64,000 bases of DNA from Stappia sp. 28M-7 (GCF_014252955.1 NZ_JACMIA010000001.1:4464001-4528000); one strand, 5' to 3'; shown: positions 53,245 to 62,692, counted from the stretch's first letter. Made by a program: numbers and translations. Notes: generated by a model not told the origin, from the sequence alone.

Positions 53245-53275
53245 AGAAGCCGGGACAGAGCGAAACAGAACGACA

Positions 53276-53305
53276 AAAGCGCCGGGCGGATGCGTCCGGC
53301 GCTTT
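53276..53305. terminator. Bidirectional terminator between tlpA and YjfB-type gene
   Basis: A perfect 10-bp stem AAAGCGCCGG/CCGGCGCTTT with a 10-base loop. The stem ends in three A-T pairs on each side and a T-rich tail (GCGTTTCTC) follows on the plus strand. It sits between two convergent genes. Confidence 0.78.
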
Positions 53306-53334
53306 GCGTTTCTCGGCAGGCTTTGAGCGAAAGA

Positions 53335-53535
53335 TCAGGCGGTGACGTCGAGCTTGCCGCCCACGCCTGCCGGCGTCGGGGCCTTGGCCGCGGAGGCGGC
53401 AAGGTCGGCATTCTGCTCCAGCATGGCCGCGAGAGCGGCCGTGGCATCGGCATTCTGCTTCATGAAGGTCGCGGCAAGCTGGTTCTGCGTCTGCGCCTGC
53501 GACATGCCCACCATGGTGGCGGCAACACTGGACAT
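53335..53535 (-). CDS. YjfB-type putative motility protein
   Basis: This 66-residue protein has a helical repeat-like start (SSVAATMVGMSQAQTQNQLA) and is rich in Ala, Gln and Met. It resembles the YjfB family of putative motility proteins (PF14070), small proteins of about 60 residues found in flagellated bacteria. AGGAGGC precedes the ATG by 3 bases. A CtrA box 47 bp upstream of the ATG fits a cell-cycle- or motility-controlled gene. No flagellar cluster is nearby. Confidence 0.8.
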   Translation of the reverse strand: MSSVAATMVGMSQAQTQNQLAATFMKQNADATAALAAMLEQNADLAASAAKAPTPAGVGGKLDVTA

Positions 53536-53581
53536 GGGAGCCTCCTGGTTCGAGCCTTCCCCATCCCTCGCACGATCAGCG

Positions 53582-53597
53582 TTAACGACAGGTTAAC
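53582..53597 (-). promoter_or_regulatory. CtrA-type box upstream of the YjfB-type gene
   Basis: TTAA (53582-53585), seven bases, TTAAC (53593-53597), matching the CtrA consensus exactly, 47 bp upstream of the ATG at 53535. Its GTTAAC-N5-GTTAAC form is also a direct repeat. Confidence 0.72.
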
Positions 53598-53638
53598 CCG
53601 CCCGTTTCAGGCGCCTGGCGCCGGGTGCCCGCCCGCCT

Positions 53639-54520
53639 TCAGCGGGTGGGAACCGGCACGTCGCCGCGATAGTCGTAGAAGCCGCGCTGGGTCTTGCGGC
53701 CCAGCCAGCCCGCCTCGACATACTTCACCAGCAGCGGGCACGGGCGATACTTGGTATCGGCGAGGCCCTCGTAGAGCACCTGCATGATCGACAGGCAGGT
53801 GTCGAGGCCGATGAAGTCGGCCAGCTGCAGCGGGCCCATCGGATGGTTGGCGCCGAGCCTCATCGCCGTGTCGATGGCCTCCACCGAGCCGACGCCCTCG
53901 TAGAGCGTGTAGATCGCCTCGTTGATCATCGGCAGCAGGATGCGGTTGACCATGAAGGCCGGGAAATCCTCGGCGACGGCGATGGTCTTGCCGAGCTTGC
54001 GGGTGAACTCGCGCGCCGCCTCGAAGGTCTCGTCCTCCGTGGCGATGCCGCGCACCAGTTCCACCAGCTCCATCAGCGGAACCGGGTTCATGAAGTGGAT
54101 GCCGATGAAGCGCTCCGGCCGGTCGGTGGTCGCCGCCAGGCGGGTGATCGAGATCGACGAGGTGTTGGTGGCGAGGATCGCCTCCGGCTTCAGCAGCGGA
54201 CACAGCTGGCTGAAGATCTTGCGCTTGATCTGCTCGTTCTCGACGGCGGACTCGATGACGAGGTCGACATCGCCGAGCTCGTCCATGCTCTCGGCCGGCA
54301 CGATGCGCGACAGGGCGGCGGTGCGCTCCTCCTCGCTCAGCTGGCCCTTGGAGACCTGACGGGCCATGTTGCCGTTGATCGAGGCGAGGCCGGACTGGAT
54401 CCGATCCCGGGAAATGTCGTTGAGCTGCACGTCAAAGCCGGCCACGGCGCAGACATGGGCGATGCCGCTGCCCATCTGGCCCGAGCCGATCACGCCGACT
54501 TTCTTGATCTCGACCACCAT
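53639..54520 (-). CDS. hbdA: 3-hydroxybutyryl-CoA dehydrogenase
   Basis: This 293-residue enzyme interconverts acetoacetyl-CoA and 3-hydroxybutyryl-CoA with NAD(P)H. The dinucleotide motif is GVIGSGQMGSGIAHV (about 8-22), the catalytic His is in GIHFMNPVPLMELVE (about 137-151), and FPAFMVNRILLPMINEAI and GANHPMGPLQLADFIGLD are conserved. ATG at 54520 (MVVEIKKVG). It follows etfA and etfB in the same orientation, an arrangement of fatty-acid/butyrate oxidation in Alphaproteobacteria. It can also feed crotonyl-CoA to Ccr. Confidence 0.94.
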   Translation of the reverse strand: MVVEIKKVGVIGSGQMGSGIAHVCAVAGFDVQLNDISRDRIQSGLASINGNMARQVSKGQLSEEERTAALSRIVPAESMDELGDVDLVIESAVENEQIKRKIFSQLCPLLKPEAILATNTSSISITRLAATTDRPERFIGIHFMNPVPLMELVELVRGIATEDETFEAAREFTRKLGKTIAVAEDFPAFMVNRILLPMINEAIYTLYEGVGSVEAIDTAMRLGANHPMGPLQLADFIGLDTCLSIMQVLYEGLADTKYRPCPLLVKYVEAGWLGRKTQRGFYDYRGDVPVPTR

Positions 54521-54674
54521 CGTCCGTTCCGATTTCGTTTCGGTGCTGCCGTGTCGGCGCACGCCGGGAAAAGTGAGGGGCTATTCATGGCAACTTCGCG
54601 AGCCCGCCGCAAGGACCCCCCGCGCTTTTTCGCAAGGGGGTTACGGCCCGCCGCAAGGCGCCGCCCGCAAAGGG

Positions 54675-54701
54675 GAAGGGCCCGCGCATGGCGGGCCCTT
54701 C
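54675..54701 (-). terminator. Strong hairpin after etfA
   Basis: A perfect 11-bp stem GAAGGGCCCGC/GCGGGCCCTTC with a 5-base loop lies 40 bp beyond the etfA stop. The minus-strand tail is CCCTTTGC, weak in T. It probably ends the etfBA transcript, so hbdA would have its own promoter. Confidence 0.65.
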
Positions 54702-54740
54702 GAAAGGGTCGGGCGCACGCCGCAGCGCGCGCGCCGCGTC

Positions 54741-55682
54741 TCAGCCCTTAGCGGCTTCGACGGCAGCCTTGAACTGCGGCAGGACCTCGAACAGATCCGC
54801 GACGAGGCCATAATCGGCGACCTGGAAGATCGGCGCTTCCTCGTCCTTGTTGATCGCCACGATCACCTTGCTGTCCTTCATGCCGGCAAGATGCTGGATG
54901 GCGCCCGAGATGCCGCAGGCGATGTAGAGGTCCGGCGCCACGACCTTGCCGGTCTGGCCGACCTGCCAGTCGTTCGGCGCGTAGCCCGCATCGACCGCCG
55001 CGCGCGAGGCGCCGACAGCGGCGCCCAGGGCATCGGCGACCGGCAGCATCACCTCCTCGAACTTCTCCTTGGAGCCGAGCGCGCGGCCGCCGGAGATGAT
55101 CACCTTGGCCGAGGTCAGCTCCGGGCGGTCGGACTTCGACAGCTCCTGGCCGACGAAGGTCGAGAGGTCGGACTGCGTCGCCGAGATGTCCTCGATCGAG
55201 GCCGAGCCGGTCTCCTCGGCGGCAGCGAAGCTCGCCGTCCGCACGGTCACGACCTTCTTGGCATCGTTCGACTTCACCGTCTGGATGGCGTTGCCGGCAT
55301 AGATCGGGCGCTCGAAGGTCGACCCGTCGATCACGCCGGTCACGTCGGACAACTGCATCACGTCGAGCAGCGCGGCAACGCGCGGCAGGATGTTCTTGCC
55401 GTTGGCGGTGGCCGGCGCGACGATCGCGTCATAGCCCTCGGCCAGCGACACGATCAGCTCCGACATCGGCTCGGCCAGCTGCTGGGCAAGGCCGTCGCCG
55501 TCGGCGAGCAGCACCTTGGCGGCACCGGCGATCTTGGCGGCCTGCTCGGCGGCAGCGCGCGCGCCCTTGCCGGCGACCAGCACGTGCACGTCGCCGCCCA
55601 TGGCGGCAGCGGCGGTCATCGCCTTGTGGGTTGCGTCGTTGACGGCGTCGTTGCTGTGTTCGGCAACAAGAAGGATGGTCAT
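54741..55682 (-). CDS. etfA: Electron transfer flavoprotein alpha subunit
   Basis: This 313-residue FAD-binding ETF subunit carries electrons from acyl-CoA dehydrogenases to the membrane quinone pool. The FAD-binding C-terminal domain has [61 protein letters not shown] and the [17 protein letters not shown] loop. ATG at 55682. It follows etfB by 25 bp and forms a heterodimer with it. The acyl-CoA dehydrogenase genes are not in the window. Confidence 0.97.
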   Translation of the reverse strand: MTILLVAEHSNDAVNDATHKAMTAAAAMGGDVHVLVAGKGARAAAEQAAKIAGAAKVLLADGDGLAQQLAEPMSELIVSLAEGYDAIVAPATANGKNILPRVAALLDVMQLSDVTGVIDGSTFERPIYAGNAIQTVKSNDAKKVVTVRTASFAAAEETGSASIEDISATQSDLSTFVGQELSKSDRPELTSAKVIISGGRALGSKEKFEEVMLPVADALGAAVGASRAAVDAGYAPNDWQVGQTGKVVAPDLYIACGISGAIQHLAGMKDSKVIVAINKDEEAPIFQVADYGLVADLFEVLPQFKAAVEAAKG

Positions 55683-55707
55683 CGTCAGTGTCTCCCTGTC
55701 GGTCCGA

Positions 55708-56457
55708 TCAAAGCACGCCGGCTTCGTTCTTGAGCTTGGCGACAAGCTCGGCAACGTCGGCCACCTTGACGCCGGCCTGGCGTGCCGGCGGCTCGACGGT
55801 CTTCAGCACCTCGAGGCGCGGAGCCACGTCGACGCCGTAGTCCTCCGGGGACTTCTCGTCGATCGGCTTCTTCTTCGCCTTCATGATGTTCGGCAGCGAG
55901 GCGTAGCGCGGCTCGTTGAGGCGCAGGTCCGTCGTGACGATGGCGGGCAGCTTCAGCTTGACGGTCTGCAGGCCGCCGTCGACCTCGCGGGTCACGTCGA
56001 CCGTGCCCTCGCCCAGATCCACCTTCGAGGCGAAGGTGCCCTGGCTCCAGCCGAGCAGCGCGGCGAGCATCTGTCCGGTCTGGTTGCAGTCGTCGTCGAT
56101 CGCCTGCTTGCCCAGGATCACCAGGCCCGGCTGCTCGTCCTCGACCACCTTCTTCAGGATCTTGGCGACGGCCAGCGGCTCGGTGGTGGCGTCGGTCTTG
56201 ACCAGGATGCCGCGGTCGGCGCCCATGGCGAGGCCCGTGCGCAGCGTCTCCTGCGCCTGCTGCGGACCGACCGAGACCACGATGATCTCCTCGGCCTTGC
56301 CGGCCTCGCGCAGACGGATCGCCTCCTCGACGGCAATCTCGTCGAACGGGTTCATCGACATCTTCACGTTGGCAAGGTCGACACCCGAACCGTCCGCCTT
56401 CACGCGCACCTTGACGTTGTAGTCGATCACCCGCTTCACGGGCACAAGGATTTTCAT
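55708..56457 (-). CDS. etfB: Electron transfer flavoprotein beta subunit
   Basis: This 249-residue ETF subunit, partner of EtfA, binds AMP and transfers electrons in fatty-acid oxidation. It begins [19 protein letters not shown], the typical start. It also has [40 protein letters not shown] with the AMP-binding region, and the signature stretch [30 protein letters not shown] at 56457. First gene of etfBA. Confidence 0.97.
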   Translation of the reverse strand: MKILVPVKRVIDYNVKVRVKADGSGVDLANVKMSMNPFDEIAVEEAIRLREAGKAEEIIVVSVGPQQAQETLRTGLAMGADRGILVKTDATTEPLAVAKILKKVVEDEQPGLVILGKQAIDDDCNQTGQMLAALLGWSQGTFASKVDLGEGTVDVTREVDGGLQTVKLKLPAIVTTDLRLNEPRYASLPNIMKAKKKPIDEKSPEDYGVDVAPRLEVLKTVEPPARQAGVKVADVAELVAKLKNEAGVL

Positions 56458-56679
56458 GGGTTTTTCAACCTCCCGCTCACGCGACCGCAAGATTCCGCCG
56501 CCGGTCGCCTTTCGTATCCGCAACGTCTCAGGACACCCGGGAACCGCAGCTTTCCGCAGGTTCCTTTCGTCGGGCCGGGACCGTACTGACGCGCTTGATG
56601 GCTGTCAACGCCACGTAAGGGAAGCGGACTGCCGCAAAACCGGCATGCCTGCCTCGCGCGCCCCGGCTACAATCCCCCG

Positions 56680-57372
56680 TTACAATCCCCTGTCGAACAA
56701 CGGCACGCCGCGCCGGCGCATCGGCACGACCAGCAAGGCCCCGGCGAGCGCGCCGGCGACATGAGCCCACCAGGCCACCTGGTGATCGCCGAAGCCGAAG
56801 GCCATCACCACCTGAAACAGGATCCACGCGCCCAGCACCCAGGAGGCCGGCAGGCGCAGCGGCAGCCGGCCGAAGGCCAGCACCCAGACCCGCACCCTGG
56901 GATGCAGCACCAGATAGGCGCCGATGACCCCGGCCACCGCGCCCGAGGCGCCGATCAGCGGCACCACCGATCCCGGCTCGGTCAGCGCATGGCCGTAGCC
57001 CGCCGCCGCCGCGCACAGCAGATAGAAGACCAGGAAGCGGAGATGGCCCATCGCGTCCTCGACATTGTCGCCGAAGACCCAGAGGAACAGCATATTGCCG
57101 CCCAGATGCATCCAGCTGCCATGCAGGAAGGCGTAGGTGACCAGCGCCGCCGGCTCGGGAAACACGGCCAGATGCGGGGCGAGGTCGCGCGCGTCGAACA
57201 GCACCGCCGGGATCAGCCCGTAGGACAGGCTCGAGGCCTGCATCGCCGGATCGGACAGCCCGCCCTGCTGGACCAGGACGAAGATCGCCACATTGGCGAT
57301 GATCAGTCCCCATGTGACAAATTGCCGCCGCACATGCACGAGCGGCTTGTGGTCGTAGAGCGGAATGAACAT
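56680..57372 (-). CDS. Rhomboid-family intramembrane serine protease
   Basis: This 230-residue protein has six transmembrane segments. It has a HxxxN-type motif in TYAFLHGSWMHLGGNMLFLWV (about 78-98), the active-site serine in GASGAVAGVIGAYL (about 138-151) and the catalytic His in AWWAHVAGALAGALL. Both catalytic residues are present, so the protease is probably active. The substrate is unknown. ATG at 57372. It lies near the cobalamin adenosyltransferase gene, 87 bp apart, in the same orientation. Confidence 0.92.
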   Translation of the reverse strand: MFIPLYDHKPLVHVRRQFVTWGLIIANVAIFVLVQQGGLSDPAMQASSLSYGLIPAVLFDARDLAPHLAVFPEPAALVTYAFLHGSWMHLGGNMLFLWVFGDNVEDAMGHLRFLVFYLLCAAAAGYGHALTEPGSVVPLIGASGAVAGVIGAYLVLHPRVRVWVLAFGRLPLRLPASWVLGAWILFQVVMAFGFGDHQVAWWAHVAGALAGALLVVPMRRRGVPLFDRGL

Positions 57373-57459
57373 GGGGCGAGGCGTCCTGTTGTCTGGGGCA
57401 GCTTTCCGGCGGACAGGGCCCCGCGTCAAGTGCGGCGAGACTGCCCGGGGGCCGTGCCC

Positions 57460-58035
57460 CTAGCGGTTCTGCCCCGGCACCCACAGCACGTCGGCCGCGC
57501 CCTTGTCGTTCGCCCAGCGCGCGGCAACGAAGAAGAAGTCGGACAGCCGGTTCATGTAGACCAGCGCCGGCCGGCTGACGGTCTCGCGCGAGGCCAGCTC
57601 CGTCATCAGCCGTTCGGCGCGGCGCGACACGGTGCGGGCGAGATGCAGCTGCGCTGCCGCCGGCGAACCGCCCGGCAGCACGAAGGAGCGCAGCGGCGAC
57701 AGGTCCGCGTTGAACCGGTCGATGGCCGCCTCGATGGCCGAGACCTGCGCATCGGTGACGCGCAGCGGCGGATAGGCCGGCGGCTCGTCGCTCTCGGGCG
57801 TCGCAAGGTCCGCCCCCAGATCGAAGAGGTCGTTCTGGATCCGCGCCAGCACCGCATCGAGCTCGGGATGGGCCGCGGCCGTCGCCTGGCGCGCCAGCCC
57901 GACCACCGCGTTGGTCTCGTCGACCGTGCCGTAGGCCTCGACCCTGAGATCGTGCTTCGGCCGCCGTTCGCCGGAGGCCAGGGCCGTGGTGCCGGCATCG
58001 CCCGTCTTCGTGTAGATCTTGTTCAGCACCACCAT
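57460..58035 (-). CDS. pduO: ATP:cob(I)alamin adenosyltransferase, PduO type
   Basis: This 191-residue enzyme makes adenosylcobalamin, the cofactor of Ecm (24431-26467) and methylmalonyl-CoA mutase. It begins VVLNKIYTKTGDAGTTALASGE, the ATP-binding signature of PduO-type enzymes, and continues with AYGTVDETNAVVGLAR and ARTVSRRAERLM, VYMNRLSDFFFVAARW. The order HIG1-pduO-(rhomboid)-etfBA is typical of Alphaproteobacteria. ATG at 58035. Confidence 0.96.
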   Translation of the reverse strand: MVVLNKIYTKTGDAGTTALASGERRPKHDLRVEAYGTVDETNAVVGLARQATAAAHPELDAVLARIQNDLFDLGADLATPESDEPPAYPPLRVTDAQVSAIEAAIDRFNADLSPLRSFVLPGGSPAAAQLHLARTVSRRAERLMTELASRETVSRPALVYMNRLSDFFFVAARWANDKGAADVLWVPGQNR

Positions 58036-58074
58036 GACATGTCCTTCTCCGCAATCGGTGTCATCTTGCGCGCC

Positions 58075-58272
58075 TTACGGCCGCGTGCCCGTCAGATAGA
58101 GCACCGCCATCACGATGACCACGGCGAGAAACTGCAGCCCGACGCGCCAGCGCATCAGCATCTGCGAACGCGACGAGGGTCCCCCGCGCATCATGTTCCA
58201 CAAGCCCAGCAGCAGCACGACCGCCACCGCCCCGACGGCGAAGGGGATCGACATGCGCAGGAAGTCGGCCAT
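58075..58272 (-). CDS. HIG1-domain membrane protein
   Basis: This 65-residue protein has two transmembrane helices (about 8-26 and 44-62) joined by the HIG1 signature MMRGGPSSRSQMLMRWRVG. Bacterial HIG1 proteins are associated with the assembly or stability of respiratory supercomplexes and cytochrome oxidase. It stands 39 bp upstream of pduO, an arrangement seen in related bacteria. Confidence 0.88.
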   Translation of the reverse strand: MADFLRMSIPFAVGAVAVVLLLGLWNMMRGGPSSRSQMLMRWRVGLQFLAVVIVMAVLYLTGTRP

Positions 58273-58317
58273 GGGAAGTCCTTTCTCAGCGACGGCCGCG
58301 GCTCATGCCGGCCGGCC

Positions 58318-59196
58318 CTATTCCTCGGATCGCGCCGCCCGCGACAGCACCCAGTCGAGCCCGCGGGTCGGCAGAAGTCGTTTCAGTCCGGCCATCACGG
58401 TGGTCGGTATCGTCACCCGGTAGCGCGGGCGCGGGCGCTGCGCTTCCACCGCATGGACCACGTGCTTGACCACCGCGCGCGCCGGCAGCTTGAAGGGTGA
58501 CGGCTCGCCCGCCCGCATGCGGGCAAGGCGCCGTTCGTAGATCGTCCGGTGAGGTGATACGGCCGTGCCCTCCTCGCCGATCACCGCCGCGAAATTTGCC
58601 ATCGCATTCTCGGTGAAGCGGGTGGCGATCGGGCCGGGCTCGATCAGCGAGACATGGATGCCGGTGCCCGCGAGCTCCAGGCGCAGCGTGTCGCTATAGC
58701 CTTCCAGCGCGAACTTGGAGGCGTTGTACGCCCCGCGATAGGGCATGCCGATGAAGCCGAGGATCGACGAGCACTGCACGATACGTCCGTGCCCCTGCCG
58801 GCGCATATGCGGCACGACGGCCCGCGTCAGCGTGTGCCAGCCGAAGAAATTCGCCTCGAACAGCCCGCGCAGCGCATCGGAGGGCATGTCCTCCAGGGCG
58901 CCGGGAATGGCATAGGCCCCGTTGTTGAACAGCGCGTCGAGCCGGCCGGAGGTGCGTTCGAACAGCTCTGCCGCACCGGCGACGATGCTCGCCTCGTCCT
59001 GATAGTCGAGACGAAAGCTCTCGAAGCCCTCCGCGCGCAGCCGGTCGACATCCTCCTGCCGCCGCGCGGTCGCGAAGACGCGCCAGTCGCGGCCGCGCAG
59101 CGTATGGGCCGCAGCGGCGCCGATCCCTGAGGAACAGCCGGTGATCAGGATGATGCGTTGCGGCCGGACATGTTCGGCTGCCTGTGACCCGGCCAT
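58318..59196 (-). CDS. Short-chain dehydrogenase/reductase
   Basis: This 292-residue classical SDR has the cofactor motif TGCSSGIGAAAA (about 19-30), the catalytic Ser in VQCSSILGF and the YxxxK in YRGAYNASKFALEGY (about 155-169). The ending with a C-terminal hydrophobic helix pattern (PTTVMAGLKRLLPTRGLDWVL) is common in membrane-associated SDRs. The substrate is unknown. ATG at 59196. It lies 44 bp after the UbiH-type gene in the same direction, so they may be cotranscribed. Confidence 0.9.
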   Translation of the reverse strand: MAGSQAAEHVRPQRIILITGCSSGIGAAAAHTLRGRDWRVFATARRQEDVDRLRAEGFESFRLDYQDEASIVAGAAELFERTSGRLDALFNNGAYAIPGALEDMPSDALRGLFEANFFGWHTLTRAVVPHMRRQGHGRIVQCSSILGFIGMPYRGAYNASKFALEGYSDTLRLELAGTGIHVSLIEPGPIATRFTENAMANFAAVIGEEGTAVSPHRTIYERRLARMRAGEPSPFKLPARAVVKHVVHAVEAQRPRPRYRVTIPTTVMAGLKRLLPTRGLDWVLSRAARSEE

Positions 59197-59240
59197 CTAT
59201 CCGGTCTTCTCCCGTGCCCCTGCAGCCCGTCCCGATACCG

Positions 59241-60470
59241 TCAGATTGCCTCGCCGACCAGGAGCCGCGGCGAAGGGCCTTCCAGTCCCGCCGCCTGGCG
59301 AATGAAGAACCGCTTCAGCGAGGGCATGCGGTCCACGAGGCCGAGGCCCACGTCGCGCACCGCGCGCACGACATCCATATCGTTCGAAAAGAGCCGGTTC
59401 AAGACGTCGGTCACCACCCCCATGCGGAACGTGTCGAACCGCCGCCAGCGCTCGTAGCGCTCCAGCACGTCGAGCGCGCCGATATCCTCGCCGAGCCGCC
59501 GTGCCTCCACCAGCACCTCGGCCAGCGCCGCAACGTCCTTGAATCCGAGATTGAGGCCCTGGCCGGCGATCGGATGGATGCCGTGGGCGGCATCGCCCGC
59601 CAGCGCCAGCCGCGGCTGCACGAAGGAGCGCGCCAGCGTCAGGCCGAGCGGGAAGGCATGGCGCGGGCCGGCCAGTTCCAGCTTGCCGAGATGGTGGCCG
59701 AAGCGGCGCTCCAGCTCCAGTTCGAAGGTGAAGTCGTCGCCCTTCACCAGCCGCTCCGCATCGTCGCGCCGCTCGGTCCACACCAGCGACGAACGATTGC
59801 CGGTCAGCGGCAGGATGGCGAAGGGCCCGGAGGGCAGGAAATGCTCCTCGGCGCGGCCCTCATGCGGCCGCTCGTGGGCGACGGTGGTGACGATGCCCGA
59901 CTGGTCGTATTCCCAGCGCACCGTGCCGATGCCGGCAAGCTTCCGCAGCTTCGAACGCACGCCGTCGGCGGCGACCAGCAGCTTCGCCTTGCGCATCCCG
60001 CCCGAGGCAAGGCGGATCTCCACCTCCGACGGCCCGCTGGCGAAGCCCGAGACCGCGTCCGGCGCGATCAGCTCCACGCCGAGCTCCTCGGCCCGGTCGG
60101 CGAGCACCGCCACCATGCGCCCGTTCGGCACCATGTGGGCGAAGGGCTCGCCCGGCTCCACCTCGCCGTCGAAGGTCAGGAACACCGGACGCACCGCATC
60201 GCGCAGGCGCGAATCGGTGACGATCATCTCCATCATCGGCTGGGCATGCGGCGCGATCTGCGACCATACGCCGAGCCGCTCCAGCATGCGGCTTGCCGCC
60301 GCCGCGACGGCCGAAGCGCGCGGATCCTTCTCCAGCGCCTCGCGCGGACGCATGTCGACCACGGCAACGCGGAGGCCGGGATCGGCCTGCTTCAGCGCCA
60401 CCGCCAGCGAGAGGCCGACATAGCCTCCGCCGCCGACCAGAACGTCGAGCTCGTCCATCTGGATGCCCAT
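59241..60470 (-). CDS. UbiH/COQ6-family FAD monooxygenase
   Basis: This 409-residue class A flavoprotein has the FAD motif VLVGGGGYVGLSLA (about 10-23), the DG motif LVAADGVRSKLR (about 158-169) and GDAAHGIHPIAGQGLNLGFKD (about 288-308), the signature of UbiH/UbiF/COQ6 ubiquinone hydroxylases. It probably hydroxylates a ring position in ubiquinone synthesis; which position cannot be told from sequence. I used ATG at 60470 (MGIQMDELDV) because GGGAG lies 7 bases upstream; ATG 60500 is an alternative. It is divergent from tesB. Confidence 0.9.
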   Translation of the reverse strand: MGIQMDELDVLVGGGGYVGLSLAVALKQADPGLRVAVVDMRPREALEKDPRASAVAAAASRMLERLGVWSQIAPHAQPMMEMIVTDSRLRDAVRPVFLTFDGEVEPGEPFAHMVPNGRMVAVLADRAEELGVELIAPDAVSGFASGPSEVEIRLASGGMRKAKLLVAADGVRSKLRKLAGIGTVRWEYDQSGIVTTVAHERPHEGRAEEHFLPSGPFAILPLTGNRSSLVWTERRDDAERLVKGDDFTFELELERRFGHHLGKLELAGPRHAFPLGLTLARSFVQPRLALAGDAAHGIHPIAGQGLNLGFKDVAALAEVLVEARRLGEDIGALDVLERYERWRRFDTFRMGVVTDVLNRLFSNDMDVVRAVRDVGLGLVDRMPSLKRFFIRQAAGLEGPSPRLLVGEAI

Positions 60471-60589
60471 CCTGTCGCTCCCGTGTTCCTTGCGACCCAT
60501 GAGGCAGGTGCCCCTGGGTCAGTCTTGACATTGCCGCCCCGCGCCCCGAAGGCTCTCGCACTCTTTCCGTTCATGCGAACAGGTGCCGG

Positions 60590-61477
60590 ATGCGCTCAGC
60601 CGTCGACGACCTCCTCTCGATACTCGATCTCGAGCCGCTGGAACACAATCTCTTCCGCGGCATGAGCCCGCAGGTCGGCTGGCAGCGCGTCTTTGGCGGC
60701 CAGGTGATCGGCCAGGCGCTGGTCGCCGCCTCGCGCACCGTGCCGCAGGAGCGCAGCGTCCACTCGCTGCACGGCTATTTCCTGCGCCCCGGCGATCCGG
60801 CCGTGCCGATCATCTACGAGGTCGACCGCATTCGCGACGGCGGCAGCTTCACCACCCGCCGGGTCGTCGCCATCCAGCACGGCAAGCCGATCTTCTCCGT
60901 CGCCGCCTCGTTCCAGACCTTCGAGGAGGGCCTCGACCACCAGGCGGTCATGCCCGACGTGCCGATGCCCGAGGACCTGCCCGGCGAGGCCGAGCTGAAG
61001 GAAAAGTTCCTCGCCCACGCGCCCGAGGCGGTGCGCCGCTACTGGGAGCGCGACCGGCCGATCGAGCTGCGCCCGGTCGACATGACCCACTATTTCAGCC
61101 GCAGCAAGCTGACGCCCTCGCAGAACGTCTGGGTCCGGGCCAGCGCCGCCCTGCCGGACGACCCGCGCATCCATTCCTGCGTGCTGGCCTACGCCTCGGA
61201 CATGACGCTGCTCGACACGTCGCTCTTCGCCCACGGCACCAGCGTGTTCGATCCCAAGCTCCAGGTCGCGAGCCTCGACCACGCCATGTGGTTCCATCGC
61301 CCCTTCCGCGCCGACGAATGGCTGCTCTATGCGGAAGACAGCCCCTCGGCCTCGGGCGGGCGCGGCTTCACCCGCGGCTCGCTCTTTTCCCGCGACGGCC
61401 AGCTGGTCGCCTCCGTGGCGCAGGAAGGCCTGATCCGCGTGCGCCGGGAACGGTCTCAGGACTCGCAGGCCGACTGA
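60590..61477 (+). CDS. tesB: Acyl-CoA thioesterase II
   Basis: This 295-residue double-hotdog thioesterase hydrolyses medium- and long-chain acyl-CoA. It begins LLSILDLEPLEHNLFRGMSPQ and has VFGGQVIGQALVAASRTV, SLHGYFLRPGDPAVPI, VVAIQHGKPIFSVAASFQ and, in the second half, ASLDHAMWFHRPFRADEWLL. The substrate-binding Asp/Gln/Ser or Thr residues appear to be kept. ATG at 60590. Its stop abuts that of the convergent cobW-type gene, with no base between them. Confidence 0.94.
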   Translation: MRSAVDDLLSILDLEPLEHNLFRGMSPQVGWQRVFGGQVIGQALVAASRTVPQERSVHSLHGYFLRPGDPAVPIIYEVDRIRDGGSFTTRRVVAIQHGKPIFSVAASFQTFEEGLDHQAVMPDVPMPEDLPGEAELKEKFLAHAPEAVRRYWERDRPIELRPVDMTHYFSRSKLTPSQNVWVRASAALPDDPRIHSCVLAYASDMTLLDTSLFAHGTSVFDPKLQVASLDHAMWFHRPFRADEWLLYAEDSPSASGGRGFTRGSLFSRDGQLVASVAQEGLIRVRRERSQDSQAD

Positions 61478-62692
61478 TCAGCGGAAGCTGCCGCTGAACC
61501 CGCGGATCGCCAGCGGATTGTCGGACAGCGCCGCCGCGTCGGGCGTGTCCGTCGCGGGCGTTCCGGTGAAGGCGTCGAACAGCTTGCGCACGAAGGCTTC
61601 CGGCAGGTCGCGGGTGATGAACACCAGCCGGCTGCGCCGGTCCGCATCCGGCCAGGCCGGCAGCGTTGCCGGCGGGTGAAACACGTGCTGCACCCCGTGC
61701 AGTACCACCGGCCGGTCCGGGTCCTCGGCGATCTGCACCACGCCCTTCATCCGCAGCAGTTTCGGCCCATGTGCCGAGCGCAAGAGGTCGAGGAACATCT
61801 CCAGCGCCGCCGCCGGGATCGGCCGGTCGGTCGACAGCGAGAAGGCGCGGATCGAATCGCCGTGGCGGTTCACGTCATGGGAATGGTCGTGGTCATGATG
61901 ACCATGGCTGTGGTCGTGGTCGTGATCGTGCCCATGGTGGTGATGTCCGTGGGAATGGCCATGGCCGTCGCGATAGGCTTCTTCGTTGAGCCAGCGCGCC
62001 ACATCCGCCGTCTTGGTCGCCGGATCGTAGAGCCCGGTGCCGATCAGCCGGTCGGCGCTGGCCTCGCCGCTGGCCGCAATGATCACCGGCGCCGCCGGGT
62101 TGAGGCGGGCGATGCGCCGGCGCAACGGGCTCTCCGGGTCGAGGGCAGCCGCCCCTTCCGCAAGATCGGTCTTGGTCAGCACGATGCGGTCGGCGACCGC
62201 CACCTGCTTCACCGCCTCTTCCTGGGTATCGAGCGTCGCCAGGCCGTTGACCGCGTCGACCAGGGTCACCACCCCGTCGAGCTGGTAGCGCATCACCAGA
62301 TAGGGATGCTGCATCACCGTGTGCAGTACCGGGGCCGGGTCGGCGAGCCCCGTCGTCTCGATCACCACCCGCGACAGCCGCTCGGTTCGGCCGTTGTCGA
62401 GCCGGCGCAGCAGGTTTTCCAGCGTGGTCACCAGATCGCCGCGAATGGTGCAGCAGAGGCACCCGGAGGACAGCTCGACGATGCCTTCCTCGCCGCCTTC
62501 GACGAACAGGTGGTCGAGGCCGACCTCGCCGAACTCGTTGATGATCACCGCCGCGTCCGCGAGCGCGGGATCCTTCAGCAGCGCGTTGAGCAGCGTCGTC
62601 TTGCCGGCGCCGAGAAAGCCGGTGATCACGGTCATCGGTATCGGCGGCTTCGGCCCGCGCGGGCGCTTGCCGGTCTGGTCGGTCTCGGTCAC
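61478..62692 (-). CDS. CobW/COG0523-type GTPase with His-rich loop
   Basis: This 404-residue metal-chaperone-type GTPase has Walker A VITGFLGAGKTTLLNAL (about 21-37), the CxCC metal motif in LSSGCLCCTIRGDLV (about 75-89) and a downstream GTP motif in LTKTDLAEG. A long histidine- and aspartate-rich run (about 245-280; HGHSHGHHHHGHDHDH) is typical of zinc-handling members. The C-terminal CobW domain (about 290-395) is complete. It may serve zinc homeostasis or insertion into a metalloenzyme; no cobalamin-synthesis genes adjoin it. Transcribed towards tesB with no gap. Confidence 0.93.
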   Translation of the reverse strand: MTETDQTGKRPRGPKPPIPMTVITGFLGAGKTTLLNALLKDPALADAAVIINEFGEVGLDHLFVEGGEEGIVELSSGCLCCTIRGDLVTTLENLLRRLDNGRTERLSRVVIETTGLADPAPVLHTVMQHPYLVMRYQLDGVVTLVDAVNGLATLDTQEEAVKQVAVADRIVLTKTDLAEGAAALDPESPLRRRIARLNPAAPVIIAASGEASADRLIGTGLYDPATKTADVARWLNEEAYRDGHGHSHGHHHHGHDHDHDHSHGHHDHDHSHDVNRHGDSIRAFSLSTDRPIPAAALEMFLDLLRSAHGPKLLRMKGVVQIAEDPDRPVVLHGVQHVFHPPATLPAWPDADRRSRLVFITRDLPEAFVRKLFDAFTGTPATDTPDAAALSDNPLAIRGFSGSFR

